Assembly (NCBI GenBank): GCA_963576735.1
Contig: OY755196.1
Location: 10,087,912-10,151,911, forward strand
Length of the DNA: 64,000 nt
Source: Bedellia somnulentella
Taxonomy: Eukaryota; Arthropoda; Insecta; Lepidoptera; Bedelliidae
Direction: 5' to 3'
Every line of letters starts with the position of its first letter. Position 1 is the first letter of the stretch. Below, piece by piece: positions 63,215 to 64,000 of the stretch. The translations under genes were made by a program, and so were the position numbers. The notes beneath the pieces were generated by a model. That model ran no database searches. It was not told where the DNA came from and worked only from the letters and a program-made list of their open reading frames with translations.

Positions 63215-64000
63215 GAAAAGAAAATATTTATTCGTTGCATACAAATTTAAAACACTTAAACACAAAAACAAACAACAATCACAGTAAATCCAGATAAAAA
63301 TTAAATCTTGCAACGAAAGGGTTGCTAACTCAGCGTATTGTTGTGAGTGTAACCTCACAACACTGATTTTCAGTTAGCACCTGACAATAAAATGACATAC
63401 GGTCTCATTCATAATACATAAACCCAAAAACAAAATACTAATATAATTATCATAATAAACAGGAATTAATAAAATATAAGCATATAATTAGTCAAAATAA
63501 AGCATAGTATATTATAAAGATATAAATAAAGATATAAATAAACCATAGACGAGACTGTATTCGCTATACCTAATCAGCTTAGGGGATAGGCGGTATTTAA
63601 GGTATAGGCAGTATTTGAGGGATAGGTGGTACTTAAGGCATAGGCGGTATTTAAGGGAAAGGCGGTACTTTAGGGATATGCAGTACTTGAATTAAGGATC
63701 CAGAGCTGGAGTATTAAAACAAGGATTTTGTTGGACAAGCAGAAAACTTTTAAGCTTACGCTTAAAAGCGTTTCTACTGGCGGTATTACGGATTGGGGGT
63801 GGGATATCATTCCAGCACTTGGACGCTGCGAACCTAAAACTGCCTCGAAACGCTGCAGAACGATGCGTCGGCAGAATCGCCCTGACTTTAAACTGGTAGC
63901 CACTTTTTGACCATTGCAGTTTTTTATACAAGTAGTCAGGCATCTCGTGCCAAACCACACCGAAAAGCAAAGTAGCGAGATGTAGTTGCCTACGTGCCTG
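63215..64000 (-). mobile_element. LINE C-terminal end running off the window
   Basis: Minus-strand frame 63692-63970 reads WHEMPDYLYKKLQW, LPTHRSAAFRGSFRFAASKCWND, IPPPIRNTASRNAFKRKLKSF. This is the characteristic end of CR1/L2-type LINE proteins (F...A...WN.IP..IR). The 3' UTR contains an 18-bp minisatellite (63580-63700), and the element appears to end near 63215 in an A-rich run. The RT part would lie beyond base 64000. Confidence 0.75.
63580..63700. repeat. 18-bp minisatellite, about six units
   Basis: Units of the form AAGGGATAGGCGGTATTT, each with one to three changes, within the LINE 3' UTR. Confidence 0.85.

Overview
This is animal DNA, almost certainly from a moth or butterfly. It is AT-rich, has GT-AG exons and no bacterial gene layout. 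It carries Lepidoptera-style Helitrons (ends A|TC...CTAG|T), a mariner, several non-LTR retrotransposons and very many SINE-like elements with (TATG)n tails. By my reading, mobile DNA in several nested layers makes up well over half of the window.

Host signal is thin. Two minus-strand exons, 37836-37988 and 17667-17824, each encode part of an immunoglobulin domain. Their intron phases match (1 to 1), so they are best read as consecutive exons of one large cell-adhesion gene, possibly nephrin/SNS/Hibris-like, separated by a 20,011-bp intron. Two small plus-strand exons (1676-1762 and 1896-2061) join in frame and end at a stop; they may be the 3' end of another gene or of a transposon gene. A GC-rich patch at 6880-7075 looks promoter-like.

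Autonomous-type elements: a mariner with an uninterrupted DD34D transposase and perfect 27-bp ends (50790-52080); a LINE whose endonuclease-RT frame is broken by a single stop (26695-29760); 5'-truncated LINE ends at 23303-24640, 41567-42270, 58829-59815 and 63215-64000; and many fragments of a LINE called J here, the best at 37171-37686.

Non-autonomous families, labelled for this report: A (about 240 bp, about 46 full or partial copies), B (tRNA-headed SINE, about 14), C (tRNA-like fold-back retroposon, 7), H (221-bp retroposon, 2), D (535-bp TIR element, 2), E (elements ending in ACCGACTTC, with fold-back arms), F (short TIR element, 3), G (tRNA-like, 2), K (1984-bp element with 280-bp inverted arms) and three Helitrons.

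Layout. 1-2956: G repeats and the plus-strand exons. 2957-6068: D split by E, which holds a broken coding remnant, an F insertion and a 145-bp tandem array. 6069-17600: scattered A, J and tRNA-like pieces, with K inside J. 17600-38000: the long intron with a Helitron inside A, two LINEs, a triplicated L/A block and a Helitron carrying J. 38000-50000: B, C and A copies and a third Helitron containing a LINE. 50000-64000: mariner, H in A, an F-B-D nest, an A-in-B nest, and LINE ends.

The most informative pattern is that A, B and LINE J share one 3' design: CTCTG, C(T/A)ACCCC, a short loop, GGG, then GCGTGA and a TATG-type microsatellite. This suggests that one LINE machinery mobilises all three. 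I see no CRISPR array, operon or functional RNA gene.
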